In this document: one piece after another, positions 47,690-56,264 of the stretch
Position numbering within the stretch: position 1 is the first letter of the stretch
How the letters are laid out: every line of letters starts with the position of its first letter
Source: Allofrancisella guangzhouensis
GTDB lineage: Bacteria > Pseudomonadota > Gammaproteobacteria > Francisellales > Francisellaceae
Direction of reading: 5' to 3'
Assembly (NCBI RefSeq): GCF_000815225.1
Contig: NZ_CP010427.1
Coordinates: forward strand, 806,001 to 870,000
Length of the DNA stretch: 64,000 nucleotides
Notes under the pieces: generated by a model
What the model was told of the DNA's origin: nothing
What the model saw: the letters and a program-made list of their open reading frames with translations, nothing else
The model's database searches: none
Made by a program: the position numbers and the translations under genes

Positions 47690-47699
47690 AACAATTGTT
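47690..47699. promoter_or_regulatory. palindrome at the synthase start codon
   Basis: AACAATTGTT, a perfect 10-base palindrome, abuts the ATG of the synthase gene where a ribosome-binding site would be expected. It could be an operator or a structure that limits translation. Confidence 0.35.
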
Positions 47700-47727
47700 G
47701 GTAAATATTAATTAAGTTTATATTTAA

Positions 47728-47755
47728 AGTATCTCATATAAAAAAAACTTGTCAA
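47728..47755 (-). promoter_or_regulatory. sigma-70 promoter of the synthase-kinase operon
   Basis: On the minus strand TTGACA (47755-47750) is a perfect -35 hexamer. After 16 bases follows GATACT (47733-47728) as -10. Transcription would start near 47721, giving a leader of about 32 bases. Confidence 0.6.
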
Positions 47756-48022
47756 GAGTGTTGTGTAAATACCTTAAGTTTTTCTTGGATTACAATCTAG
47801 CTAAGTTTTTGATTTTTTACCACTACTATATATAATCCATAGATTATGTTAGCAGACTAGCTTTATCTCTTGGTGTCTTTATATTTCAGCTATTTTGGGC
47901 TTTTCTCTTAACTACTTGATAAACTTTGAGGATGCAATTTAACTATTAATCTACTTAAACACAGTATGTTTGTATTTAGTTTTATTTACTAGATTTCTTA
48001 TCCAAAAAGTATATTTTTTAAC

Positions 48023-48052
48023 TTGTATTATTATAAATTTTAATATTATAAT
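48023..48052 (+). promoter_or_regulatory. promoter candidate of the glycosyltransferase gene
   Basis: TTGTAT and TATAAT are 18 bases apart and end about 80 bases before the gene. The -10 is perfect but sits in an AT-rich stretch with several alternatives. Confidence 0.45.
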
Positions 48053-48132
48053 AAATATCATCATTATAAATTAATGTTATTTTAGTTAAGCTTGATGTAA
48101 TTATAGATCACTAGCTATAGGATAAGAGGAAG

Positions 48133-50154
48133 ATGGAAAGTAATTTTATTCATTTTTACTGGGCGGGGCCGGAAGGGAAAGAGATACCACATTTTGTATA
48201 TAGAAACCTTAATATTTGGGCTAAATATTTAGATAAATCTAGAAGCTTATTTATTCCTATTTTATGGTGCAATGAAGCTGTTTATAAAACTTTAAAAGAT
48301 AAAAATGGAACTGCTGCTATTAGTCAACGTAGTGGCAGCCTAAAAAATCCAGGTGCATTTGTAAATAATATCTATGGTACAGCATATGACAAGAAACGTT
48401 CACGTTCTGCTTCATACAAAGATTTCTACACATTATTACCTAAAGGCACAGAAACTTTCTATAAGTTATCATATCAATATAAGAGCCCTATTAAAGAACG
48501 TAAGGTAAGAAATGACAAGGAAACATGGGAGTTTGGAACAAAGTTTATACATATTCCCGTAATAGTAGTTAATTTTGAGAGTTATTTATATAATTTGGGA
48601 GAGACGTCTGAGGAAACAGAAAATTTCAGATTTATATTAGAGGTTTATAAGTTATACAATAAGCCATATTATTATACCAATGTAAAAGATGAGTATAATA
48701 TTCATTTTCTTGCTAATTTTGGAGGGTTATATTTTGACATAGATTTTTTACCATTAACAGAAGTTTTTTTTGAGTCGATGAATCAAATAAGAACAGAAGA
48801 ATATCAAGGGTGGTCATTAGATCGAATTTTACTTATGTTAAAAGCTATGAAATATGCCGATAGCCAGAATTTTAATTTTATACTAACCAAATATTGTGAT
48901 ATTGACATTTCTAAAACTCAACTTATTAATAATTTAAGAAAAAATACCTCAGTTATAAACCAAATGGCTACTTATGATGTTGGGTTTCAGATTTATCTTG
49001 AACCTGTAGAAAGAAAAATAGGGAAATTAAGTTACGATGAAGGCACTCTATTATTTATAAAAAAATATTTTGAAGAAAACTCAGTTAAGTACAAAAGCGA
49101 TACTGAGGAATATATAAGAAAGGCTCAAGGAGTATTTCCTATAGGTTTGTTCCAAGGGAATAAGTATATAGGGTATGAAGGTTTAAGTGAAATACAAAAA
49201 ACTACCAATGCAGAAAAATTACGCAAATTTAGCAACTATTTTAAAAATGGTACGTGCTTTCAACAATACCTAGAGGATTATCGAAGCCTTGGTGTTTCAC
49301 CTATTCGTAATGTAAACTCGAGTTTAATACCATTGGCAAACGCGAATAGAATAATTACTTATAACGTTAACTTCTTTAGGCCTATATCTGAAGGTCTAAG
49401 CACTAATCAAAACTTGAGGGAAGTAGACCTAAATTATAAAATATTATATGCCCATTTATTTTGGGATAAGTTTACTCGTGTTTTTCGTTATGCTCCATCA
49501 ACGTTATTTTATACTGGCTATGAAAAAATGACTAACTTTTTCAAAATAGCAGATAGTATGAAAGGTTATCTTTTGAAAAAAAGACAAAAATTGCTTGAGG
49601 ACCTTAATAATCCTGAGCAACAAAAGATTGCTTTGGAAAAAAGACAAAAATTGATTGAGCAATTTAATGATTCTAGATCACAAGAGATTGTAAATAGTAA
49701 TTTTAATATATTAAAACTCCCCAATGCCGATATTATATTACATCGAGATAAATGGATTTTAGATAATTATAAAAAACCGAAGGGTGTTTTGTCAACTGGT
49801 TGTATCATCCCACATTATACACACGCTTCGTTTAGAATTCTTAATGAAAATGGAAGAAAAATAAAAATTGAAGTTATAATAGGCAATAACATAACCTATG
49901 ATATAGAATTCTGTGATTGGGCGGGTAATATATTATATACAATAAATGGAATTAAGCATTTTAAAATGTTATCACATAAGTCTAACTCTAGAATTGCAAT
50001 AGAGTATAAAAATTATGGTGAGGAGGAATATAAATTTGAGGATATATACCACTTATCAACAGCAACAAGAAGATGGTTACCAATAAATAAAGCATATAGT
50101 CATCAAGAGTTTGTTCGAAAGTTTAATCGTCTAAAAGGTATGATTGATAACTAA
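48133..50154 (+). CDS. large-clostridial-toxin-like glycosyltransferase, DXD type
   Basis: The 673-residue protein begins NFIHFYWAGPEG, resembling the IHxxW sugar-nucleotide site of DXD glycosyltransferases. Residues 193-206 read FLANFGGLYFDIDF, which matches the GGxYxDxD motif of the TcdA/TcdB toxin family; Asp202 and Asp204 would bind the metal and UDP-sugar. The N-terminal half is thus a GT-A domain; the C-terminal third is unknown, possibly beta-rich. A tandem duplication of 20 residues lies at 481-500 and 501-520. No signal peptide or membrane span is visible. Such enzymes often glycosylate host proteins, so an effector is possible, but a polysaccharide enzyme is not excluded. An AGAGGAAG ribosome-binding site precedes ATG. 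Confidence 0.75.
   Translation: MESNFIHFYWAGPEGKEIPHFVYRNLNIWAKYLDKSRSLFIPILWCNEAVYKTLKDKNGTAAISQRSGSLKNPGAFVNNIYGTAYDKKRSRSASYKDFYTLLPKGTETFYKLSYQYKSPIKERKVRNDKETWEFGTKFIHIPVIVVNFESYLYNLGETSEETENFRFILEVYKLYNKPYYYTNVKDEYNIHFLANFGGLYFDIDFLPLTEVFFESMNQIRTEEYQGWSLDRILLMLKAMKYADSQNFNFILTKYCDIDISKTQLINNLRKNTSVINQMATYDVGFQIYLEPVERKIGKLSYDEGTLLFIKKYFEENSVKYKSDTEEYIRKAQGVFPIGLFQGNKYIGYEGLSEIQKTTNAEKLRKFSNYFKNGTCFQQYLEDYRSLGVSPIRNVNSSLIPLANANRIITYNVNFFRPISEGLSTNQNLREVDLNYKILYAHLFWDKFTRVFRYAPSTLFYTGYEKMTNFFKIADSMKGYLLKKRQKLLEDLNNPEQQKIALEKRQKLIEQFNDSRSQEIVNSNFNILKLPNADIILHRDKWILDNYKKPKGVLSTGCIIPHYTHASFRILNENGRKIKIEVIIGNNITYDIEFCDWAGNILYTINGIKHFKMLSHKSNSRIAIEYKNYGEEEYKFEDIYHLSTATRRWLPINKAYSHQEFVRKFNRLKGMIDN
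49573..49692 (+). repeat. 60-base in-frame tandem duplication in the glycosyltransferase gene
   Basis: Bases 49573-49632 and 49633-49692 encode LKKRQKLLEDLNNPEQQKIA and LEKRQKLIEQFNDSRSQEIV. The two DNA copies remain very similar over the first half, so the duplication is recognisable at DNA level. It lengthens a helical, charged linker before the C-terminal domain. Confidence 0.8.
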
Positions 50155-50167
50155 ACGTCAGAGCTAT

Positions 50168-50920
50168 TTAGTTAAAATCTGGCGTTAAAGCCATCTTTCT
50201 TTTGTGGTGAGAGCGATTATGCCAGTAGCTTATTTTTTCAAAAGTTGCTGGCGATACTTCTTTACCGTCGAGAAAATTATCTATTTCCTGATAAGTAACT
50301 CCCATTTCACCTTCATCAGTTTGGCCTTGCCAAAGACCAGCAGAGGGTGCCTTAGTTAGGATATTCCTTGGAACATCTAAGTATTTACCTAACTCAAATA
50401 CCTGGGACTTTTTAAGATTTATTAATGGTAGTATATCAGCAGCTCCATCGCCAAATTTGGTGAAATAACCCATATACCATTCACAAGCATTATCTGTTCC
50501 AACTACTATACGATTATTTTGTTGTGCATAAGCATATAAATACATCATTCTAAAACGAGCTTGAGCGTTACCTTTTATGACATTTTGTCTGTCATTTTGT
50601 GGATTTGTAAATAGCTGTGTGGACTTTAGAAAACTTTCATAAACTGGCTGGATTGGTATTATATGGTATGGAATATTTAATTTATTTATAAGTTCTAATG
50701 CATCGATCATATCTTGATCAGAGTTATTTTTTGATGGTAGTATAAAAGCTGTTGTAGGAAGATCAGTTTTGGATAAAAGTGATGCACATACTGCAGAATC
50801 TATACCACCACTTACACCAATTACGAAACCTTCTGCAGGATATTTTATACAGCTATTAGTGAGCCATTGTATAAGTTTTTCTGAATATTTTTCAGGAGTG
50901 AAATTTTTTACTACGTTCAT
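50168..50920 (-). CDS. nadE: NAD synthetase family amidotransferase NadE
   Basis: NadE enzymes use ATP and ammonia to amidate nicotinate nucleotides. The ATP-pyrophosphatase loop GVSGGIDSAVCASLL is near residue 35, and VVGTDNACEWYMGYFTKFGDGAADILPL is the substrate region. The 250 residues correspond to the ammonia-dependent short form without a glutaminase domain. In F. tularensis the orthologue is reported to act on NaMN (NMN synthetase) rather than NaAD; that may apply here. It follows pncB by 7 bases. Confidence 0.93.
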   Translation of the reverse strand: MNVVKNFTPEKYSEKLIQWLTNSCIKYPAEGFVIGVSGGIDSAVCASLLSKTDLPTTAFILPSKNNSDQDMIDALELINKLNIPYHIIPIQPVYESFLKSTQLFTNPQNDRQNVIKGNAQARFRMMYLYAYAQQNNRIVVGTDNACEWYMGYFTKFGDGAADILPLINLKKSQVFELGKYLDVPRNILTKAPSAGLWQGQTDEGEMGVTYQEIDNFLDGKEVSPATFEKISYWHNRSHHKRKMALTPDFN

Positions 50921-50927
50921 TTTATAC

Positions 50928-52025
50928 CTATCTAATCAACGTTAATCTATCTGAGTCTAATTTTTTACGGCCTAATTTTGCTTGTGGTTTACCATTTAGC
51001 TCTACACAGTCTCCGGTAAAACCTATCTTTATTTTTAAAAGTGAGCTACCAACACCATATATATCAACAGGAGTTGAATCACCTTGAAATTGTTTGATTT
51101 TTTCATAATCAAAATTACCAGAGGCTATTATTTTTACATGATGAAAGCCTTCTTTATCAAGTGATCTACGTAAAACTTTTATAAGCTCTGAATTTACTCC
51201 ACGTGGATCAAAGCTACCCATATGATCAAGGTTTCTCAAAAAATATTTATCAACCATTGTAGGTGATGTGTCAACTCTTATAGCAGTAAGCCTTTGACCA
51301 AATTCGTGAGCTACTTTTAGCGAATCTATAACAATATCATTATTGTAATCTACAAGAGCTATTAGAGGCTCATCTGGGAAAGTATCTATATAGGCTTGAC
51401 ATGCTTTTACTAAATTACCATTAAAGTTTTGAATTAAAGCATGTGGCATAGTTCCTATACCCTTGACACCAGTCCATGCTCCCATAGCATCAGTAGCAAC
51501 TTTTTTTATTCCACCAATATTTACAGCATAGCCGTCACCTGATTGAGTTGTATATATATCTTCTCGATCACCCATGAAGATTATTTCTTGATTAGGGTTA
51601 AGTAGATTAACAAGGTTAGAAGCATTAGTAGCTAAGCTAGTTCTGCGGGCTAATATTCCATCGATTATGCCTTCAAGAAACCCGAAGTCTTTATATTCAC
51701 CTTTTATCGTTAATACTGGCTCAAAAGCTGATATTCTATCACCATCATGTAGAGCTTTGATTTCTAATTTGTTATAATTTTTAGCAAATTTTTTAATTAA
51801 AGCTATAGCTTCGTCTATTCCACAAAGTGTAGCTTTTTCCTTACGCTGAAAAAATTGTAGTAATACAATAGCAGAAAAGGATTGTTGCCCTAAGATTTGT
51901 TGAGTTTTTAAAAAATACTTAGCAGAATAAAAGCCATTTTGTATTTGGTTATCGAAGTTAAAAGTTTTATCAGTGAGTCTACTTATCTTACCATCTTGCT
52001 TGAGTATAAATTCACAATCTTTCAT
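50928..52025 (-). CDS. pncB: nicotinate phosphoribosyltransferase
   Basis: The enzyme makes nicotinate mononucleotide from nicotinate and PRPP. Features are the N-terminal TDKTFNFDNQIQNGFYSAKYFLKTQ, the central IFMGDREDIYTTQSGDGYAVNIGG and DIYGVGSSLL with the phosphate-binding GVG. The 365 residues are in the range of the shorter PncB type. Together with nadE it forms a two-gene salvage route to NAD. Confidence 0.9.
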   Translation of the reverse strand: MKDCEFILKQDGKISRLTDKTFNFDNQIQNGFYSAKYFLKTQQILGQQSFSAIVLLQFFQRKEKATLCGIDEAIALIKKFAKNYNKLEIKALHDGDRISAFEPVLTIKGEYKDFGFLEGIIDGILARRTSLATNASNLVNLLNPNQEIIFMGDREDIYTTQSGDGYAVNIGGIKKVATDAMGAWTGVKGIGTMPHALIQNFNGNLVKACQAYIDTFPDEPLIALVDYNNDIVIDSLKVAHEFGQRLTAIRVDTSPTMVDKYFLRNLDHMGSFDPRGVNSELIKVLRRSLDKEGFHHVKIIASGNFDYEKIKQFQGDSTPVDIYGVGSSLLKIKIGFTGDCVELNGKPQAKLGRKKLDSDRLTLIR

Positions 52026-52117
52026 ATAATCTAGAAATATAAATAAAAAATTATTGCTTATTATAACCTACTAGTGATGGCGGTGCATTGTTTAAAACAA
52101 CTATTTAAAACTAATTA

Positions 52118-53590
52118 TTATTTAGCAAAGGCAGGATTGTTATAATTAGGGTCGCTATAATTATCCACATTGTAACCACCACCTAAAGCTTGATAAAGAT
52201 TAACTACGCTTATTAAAGATTTTAGCTTAGCTTGGTTTGTCTGCATTTGTTGGTTAAGGACATTCAGAGTAATTCCCGTCAATTGAGCTTTACTAATAGC
52301 ACCATTTTGATATTGTTTAGTAAGTATGTTCAGTTGTTTTCTTGTAGATTCTAAAGAAAGTTTCTGTTTATTTAAATTTGTATTATTTGCAGCTCTTTCA
52401 GATAGACTATCATCAACATCTTGAAAAGCTTTTTGAAGTGTTGCGATATAATCATAATAACCTTGATAAAATTGCGCTTTAGCTTTATCACTATCAGCTA
52501 AAATACTCATGTTAAAAATAGGTACAGCTGAAACCGCCTGAGCAGCCCATGCCCAGGCATTCATGGTTGCTAACTCACCTAAAGCTAAGGTTGCATTACC
52601 AAAAGTTCCTGTTAGATCTATACTAGGAAAAAACTGTGATCTTGCTAAACCAATGTTTGCATTAGCAGTTTTAAGTTTATACTCAGCTATAGCGATATCA
52701 GGACGGTTTTCTAAAACCTGAGAAGGAATGTTAACAGGGATTTTAACATTAGCGTTTATGTCATTAAGATTTCTTGATGTAGTGATTTTTCCAGGATTCT
52801 TGCCTAGCAATATTTTAAGAGTATTTTGGAAGTGAACTATATCATTACTTATGATAGCAACTTTACCTTTTTGAGATTCTAACTGCTGTTTAACCAGTTC
52901 AGTTAACATAGGTGAGTTAGCTCCTAATTTGTGTTGAGCATCAGAATAGTAATAAAGTAATTCTAATTGCTTGACCATTTGTGATTGTAGTTTAAGCTGT
53001 TCTTGTGCTGTAAGTAATGAGAAGTAAGCTGCACTAACTTGGCTAATTATAGAAAGTCGAGTAGCATTTTTGATGTTTTCTTGCATAACTTTACTAAATC
53101 TTGTAATTTCACCTAGCTTAAATTGTCTAGCTATGTTTATAGTATAGCTTGGGATTATACCTACAAGAGCACCACCAGCTGTAGTTGAATTAGGGATATT
53201 TAAATTAGGTATATTCGTGCTTGCATTGGTGTCAAATGTTTGGGCAATAAACCCACCACCACCAACACTAGCTGTAGGTAACCAACCGTAGTTTGCTTTA
53301 TTTATCTCTGCGTTTGCTTGAAGAATATTACCTATTGAGACTTGTAGATTATTATTATCTTTTAATGCTGTAGTAATAAGATTATTTAATACAGGATCAT
53401 TAAATTCACGCCACCATGCTAGTTTTGTTAGGTCCCAATCTTTTGTATCTTCTATATCTTTATTTTGACTATTCCAAAGGGCAGGGACTTTTACTTCCGG
53501 TTTCTCATATTCAGGGCTAAAGAAGCTACAACTAGATGTAACTAAAGTAGCTGCAATTAAAGCTATAGGTAGTATATTTTTTTTTGACAT
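52118..53590 (-). CDS. outer-membrane efflux lipoprotein (NodT/OprM type)
   Basis: This is the outer-membrane channel of a tripartite pump. The signal ends in lipobox TSSC, and the mature protein starts with SFFSPEYEKPEVKVPALWNS, typical of the RND-type NodT lipoproteins. Two repeats of helical and strand regions follow, with VLENRPDIAIAEYKLKTANANIGLARSQFFPSIDLTGTFG in the second. I choose ATG 53590 (490 residues) because AGGTGAG sits just upstream. The gene begins almost at the emrA stop. Confidence 0.9.
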   Translation of the reverse strand: MSKKNILPIALIAATLVTSSCSFFSPEYEKPEVKVPALWNSQNKDIEDTKDWDLTKLAWWREFNDPVLNNLITTALKDNNNLQVSIGNILQANAEINKANYGWLPTASVGGGGFIAQTFDTNASTNIPNLNIPNSTTAGGALVGIIPSYTINIARQFKLGEITRFSKVMQENIKNATRLSIISQVSAAYFSLLTAQEQLKLQSQMVKQLELLYYYSDAQHKLGANSPMLTELVKQQLESQKGKVAIISNDIVHFQNTLKILLGKNPGKITTSRNLNDINANVKIPVNIPSQVLENRPDIAIAEYKLKTANANIGLARSQFFPSIDLTGTFGNATLALGELATMNAWAWAAQAVSAVPIFNMSILADSDKAKAQFYQGYYDYIATLQKAFQDVDDSLSERAANNTNLNKQKLSLESTRKQLNILTKQYQNGAISKAQLTGITLNVLNQQMQTNQAKLKSLISVVNLYQALGGGYNVDNYSDPNYNNPAFAK

Positions 53591-53602
53591 AATAGTTCTC
53601 AC

Positions 53603-54619
53603 CTATAAAGTATTAATTTTTACAGTTGCACTTGCACCAACTCGTAAAGGGTAATTAGGATCATCTTTTAATATAACCTTAACAGGAAAACGTTGTGTAA
53701 CTTTTACCCAGTTTCCAGTAGCATTTTCTGGGGGTAATAGTGAGAAGACAGATCCTGTAGCATAGCTTAAACTGTCAACTTTTCCAATATATGTATGACT
53801 ATACATGTCTAATTTAACTTTTACTTTTTGCCCAGCTTTGATCCTGTCAAGATCTGTTTCTTTAAAGTTAGCATTTATCCACCATTTTTTATTTTTAATA
53901 AAGCCAAATAACGGTTGACCTGGAGATATAAGTTGTCCCTTGTATATTTTTAAATTAGAAACATAACCATCAGAAGGGGCTATAAGTGTAGTATACCCTA
54001 GGTTTAAGTTAGCATTCTCTAAGGTTACTTGAGCAGCATTTACTTGAGCTTTAGCTATCTCAACTTGTAGTAAAGCTTGTTTTAAAGATGAAAAGGCTTG
54101 TTCGGAAGCTTTTTCTGCTTGTATGCGTTGATCGGTGTATTTTTGAGCATCTTGCAGTGATCCAGCATCTTCTTGATAGAGTTTAACATATCTATTAGCC
54201 ATACTTGTTGCAGTTTCAAGAGAGGCTTTAGCTTTTATAAGATTTGATTTTGCTATAGATACTTGTTCATTTGCCACAGCTAGTTGACCTTTTGCTTGTA
54301 TAAAACTAGCATTTGCTTGAGCAACATTAAGCTGATAGTCAGTAGGGTCAATTTGCACTAATTTGGTACCTTTATGTACATACTGGTTATTTTGAACATA
54401 TACTTTTTCAATATAACCGCCGACTTTAGCAGATATATTTATGACATCAGCATCAACATAGGCATTATCTGTACTAGGGTATATTTTATTATACATATAA
54501 TATGCGTATATACTAAAACCTGTAATTGCGATAATACTGATTCCAATAGCAATTTTTTTTGGTGAAAATTTTGAGGTTTTGTTATCATTTTGGATTTGGT
54601 TTTCTTTATTTTCTGACAT
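53603..54619 (-). CDS. emrA: EmrA-like membrane fusion protein
   Basis: The periplasmic adaptor of the pump has a single N-terminal membrane anchor (residues 24-45), followed by the HlyD/EmrA biotinyl-lipoyl-like motif VDADVINISAKVGGYIEKVYVQNNQYVHKG, a long alpha-helical hairpin (about 90-200) and a beta-barrel domain with LGYTTLIAPSDGYVSNLKIYKGQ. At 338 residues it is slightly shorter than E. coli EmrA (390). It lies between emrB and the outer-membrane gene. Confidence 0.94.
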   Translation of the reverse strand: MSENKENQIQNDNKTSKFSPKKIAIGISIIAITGFSIYAYYMYNKIYPSTDNAYVDADVINISAKVGGYIEKVYVQNNQYVHKGTKLVQIDPTDYQLNVAQANASFIQAKGQLAVANEQVSIAKSNLIKAKASLETATSMANRYVKLYQEDAGSLQDAQKYTDQRIQAEKASEQAFSSLKQALLQVEIAKAQVNAAQVTLENANLNLGYTTLIAPSDGYVSNLKIYKGQLISPGQPLFGFIKNKKWWINANFKETDLDRIKAGQKVKVKLDMYSHTYIGKVDSLSYATGSVFSLLPPENATGNWVKVTQRFPVKVILKDDPNYPLRVGASATVKINTL

Positions 54620-54646
54620 TGTACTAACCTTGTTATACTAATTGAT

Positions 54647-56176
54647 TTAATGCGCTATTATCGTTTGAGCATTTTCAGGAGGCTCTTTTAATAAAAATGG
54701 CACAACAGCTAAAAGAAGACTAAGTATACCAACTACATAAAAAGAATTTAGATAGCTTAACAAACTTCCTTGGTGTATTACTTGTTGTTTTGCTATAGCA
54801 ATAACAGTAGGGTCTGAAAGGGGTAGTTTACTACTCCATGCTTGGAAATTCTGGTTTAAAGAGGATATGTTTTGAGATAATTCTTGAAAACTAGTTTGTT
54901 GGCTTCTAGAGATAAACGTAGCGACAAAAGCTGTACCAACAGAGCTCCCAAAGTTTCTAAAAAAGTTAAATGAACCGGACATATCTCCCATATCCTCTTC
55001 AGCGATACCAACAACTAATATACTCATAAAAGGTATAAAAAACATCATCATACCAATACCTTGAATCATTGTGGTTATCACTATATATAGTTCATTAGCT
55101 GTAGCTGAAAAATGAGCTTGCATAATACATGATATGCCGAAAGTAATTATCCCTAAACTTATCGATTTTCTCACACCTATTTTTTTAACTAAGTATACTT
55201 GAGTAAATGCTGCACCAAATACAGCAGCGACACCTCTGGGAGCCGTTATATAACCAGCTAGATCGACAGGGTAGCCATATACTTGTTGTAGCATAGTAGG
55301 TAGATACGCCATTGCTGCAGAGAATAGTAAAACAAAAGTAAAACATAAAAAGCATGCTAGTACAAAGTTGAGATTTTTAAAAATTCCAAACTTAACTACT
55401 GAAGAGTAAATTAATCCTCTCCATATAAAAAACCCTAATGATATTAGAGAAATAGCAAATAAAATGATCATTTCTATAGATTCAAACCAACCGTTTGTAT
55501 TACCATTATCAATAAAAAATTCTAAACAGCCCACACCTATGGCCATAAAGCTAAAGCTTATGTAATCTATTTTCATTTTTTTGATTTTGGTAGTTTCCAT
55601 CATAAATAAAATAATAACAAAGGCCACTATACATAAAGGTACGTTTACATAAAAGATCCATTCCCAAGACATATTTTCACATATTGCGCCTCCAAGGACA
55701 GGACCAAGTATTGGTCCCATAACGATAACCATGCTATATATAGTCATCATTTTTTTGTATTCATCATTTTTGAAGTTCGTGGAAATATATGTTTGAGCTA
55801 CAGAAGGTAAAAACGCTCCACCTATCCCTTGAAGTGCTCTGAAAATAATCATTTCTGTAAGAGATGTAGATAAGCCACACATAATAGATGAAATGCCAAA
55901 AATCACAGATGAAACTAACGCTACACGTTTAATCCCATACTTTTCTATTACTAAACCAGATAGTAATATAAATATAGCAGCTGAAACTATATATACAGTA
56001 GTTACATCAGCGATAGTTTCGACATTTGCTCCAATAGCTCCCATAATCTGAGGTATAGCTACAGCGACTATAGTTAAGTCGACTATTTCTGCTAAGGCAA
56101 GCAAACTTATTGCTAGTGCAACAATAGATCTTTTTTGGCTCCAAAAACCTTTAGCGGTAGATATATTTGCTTGCAT
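54647..56176 (-). CDS. emrB: EmrB-like multidrug efflux MFS transporter (DHA2)
   Basis: The inner-membrane pump of 509 residues has about 14 membrane helices, the count of the DHA2 group. It shows LVIEKYGIKRVALVSSVIFGISS between helices 2 and 3 and the motif C VMGPILGPVLGGAI typical of drug antiporters. It is the first gene of the emrB-emrA-outer membrane unit. No regulator gene is adjacent. Confidence 0.95.
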   Translation of the reverse strand: MQANISTAKGFWSQKRSIVALAISLLALAEIVDLTIVAVAIPQIMGAIGANVETIADVTTVYIVSAAIFILLSGLVIEKYGIKRVALVSSVIFGISSIMCGLSTSLTEMIIFRALQGIGGAFLPSVAQTYISTNFKNDEYKKMMTIYSMVIVMGPILGPVLGGAICENMSWEWIFYVNVPLCIVAFVIILFMMETTKIKKMKIDYISFSFMAIGVGCLEFFIDNGNTNGWFESIEMIILFAISLISLGFFIWRGLIYSSVVKFGIFKNLNFVLACFLCFTFVLLFSAAMAYLPTMLQQVYGYPVDLAGYITAPRGVAAVFGAAFTQVYLVKKIGVRKSISLGIITFGISCIMQAHFSATANELYIVITTMIQGIGMMMFFIPFMSILVVGIAEEDMGDMSGSFNFFRNFGSSVGTAFVATFISRSQQTSFQELSQNISSLNQNFQAWSSKLPLSDPTVIAIAKQQVIHQGSLLSYLNSFYVVGILSLLLAVVPFLLKEPPENAQTIIAH

Positions 56177-56264
56177 GTTAAATTTTAAAGTAAGTTAAAC
56201 ACAAAATATGGCAAAAGCTTATTCGAAAAGTACCTAAATGTAAAGTTAGAATTTTAGTAAGTTT

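Larger units (their letters stand above)
47690..48132. other. 443-base divergent intergenic region
   Basis: I see no gene in this very AT-rich stretch between the synthase and the glycosyltransferase genes. It contains one promoter-like pair toward the synthase and two toward the glycosyltransferase (TTGATT-16-TATAAT at 47809-47836 and TTGTAT-18-TATAAT at 48023-48052). The first of these lies about 290 bases from the gene, so a long leader or a small RNA is possible. Confidence 0.5.
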
